Below are positions 14,485 through 14,633 of a DNA stretch of 14,633 bases, piece after piece. The stretch is taken from contig JAEWKB010000160.1 of the NCBI GenBank assembly GCA_023386255.1, forward strand, positions 1-14,633, written 5' to 3'. Below the pieces are notes generated by a model. That model searched no databases. It saw only the letters and a program-made list of their open reading frames with translations, and was not told where the DNA came from. Source of the stretch: Bacteroidota bacterium. GTDB lineage: Bacteria; Bacteroidota; Bacteroidia; Flavobacteriales; Flavobacteriaceae. Within the stretch, counting starts at the first letter, position 1. Each line of letters opens with the position of its first letter. The translations under genes were made by a program, and so were the position numbers.

Positions 14485-14633
14485 ATGAATGATCTGCGCT
14501 ACACCATCGAGGAAAACAAGCTGTTTGAGTCTATAGCCGATATTGCTTTCATAGCTGGGCAAAGGGGCTTTGCATCAGGCGACTCAAGGGCTGATATTGC
14601 CGAATTTATCCGCTGGGCTAACGAGTTTGAGGC
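14485..14633 (+). CDS. Unrecognised protein, 5' fragment
   Basis: An ATG at 14485 opens a frame that runs off the right edge after 49 codons. The visible part, MNDLRYTIEENKLFESIADI then AFIAGQRGFASGDSRADIAE and FIRWANEFEA, is helical-looking, soluble, without a signal peptide. Codon use and GC are like the housekeeping genes here. I do not recognise the family. The 282 bases before it are AT-rich and shared with the divergent threonine dehydrogenase gene; I see no clear + strand promoter there. Confidence 0.7.
   Translation, partial: MNDLRYTIEENKLFESIADIAFIAGQRGFASGDSRADIAEFIRWANEFE

Overview
The window looks like a chromosomal segment from a member of the Flavobacteriaceae, most likely Flavobacterium or a close relative. 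The reasons are a gldH gliding lipoprotein gene, several promoters of the Bacteroidota TAnnTTTG type, a RicT/PSP1 - GldH - class A PBP gene order, an epimerase-like L-threonine dehydrogenase of the kind known from Flavobacterium, and a moderate GC backbone (47% in one line counted inside trhO). No rRNA, tRNA, CRISPR array, transposase or integrase is visible.

Layout. (1) 1-293: the 3' end of a PlsC-type acyltransferase on the + strand. (2) 354-3071, minus strand: a three-gene operon of a small lipoprotein, an ECF sigma factor, and a very large anti-sigma-like protein. The last has a cytoplasmic N-terminus, one inner-membrane helix, a roughly 270-residue Asn/Thr-rich linker and a C-terminal outer-membrane beta-barrel, so it appears to span the whole envelope. 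(3) 3177-4181, minus strand: recA with its own terminator and promoter; three evenly spaced half-sites, plausibly an operator, lie over the promoter region. (4) 4333-6020, + strand: an AT-rich pair of overlapping genes of unknown function, compositionally foreign and placed between recA and trhO. This is the most likely accessory (possibly defence) cassette. (5) 6104-7459, + strand: trhO, followed after its stop codon, in the same frame and without a gap, by a coding-like stretch resembling the C-terminal domain of U32 peptidases. (6) 7460-7762: terminator, a composite inverted repeat of REP-like type and a promoter. (7) 7763-11737, + strand: a tight operon of ricT-like, gldH and a penicillin-binding protein 1A. 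(8) 11803-13166, + strand: scoA-scoB, the two subunits of succinyl-CoA:3-ketoacid CoA-transferase. (9) 13255-14202, minus strand: L-threonine 3-dehydrogenase. (10) 14485 onward, + strand: the 5' end of an unrecognised gene.

Most of the window is ordinary housekeeping. The points most worth following are the AT-rich gene pair, the envelope-spanning anti-sigma operon, the trhO stop codon with in-frame continuation, and the half-site array upstream of recA. Function assignments rest on recognising motifs by eye; no database search was run.
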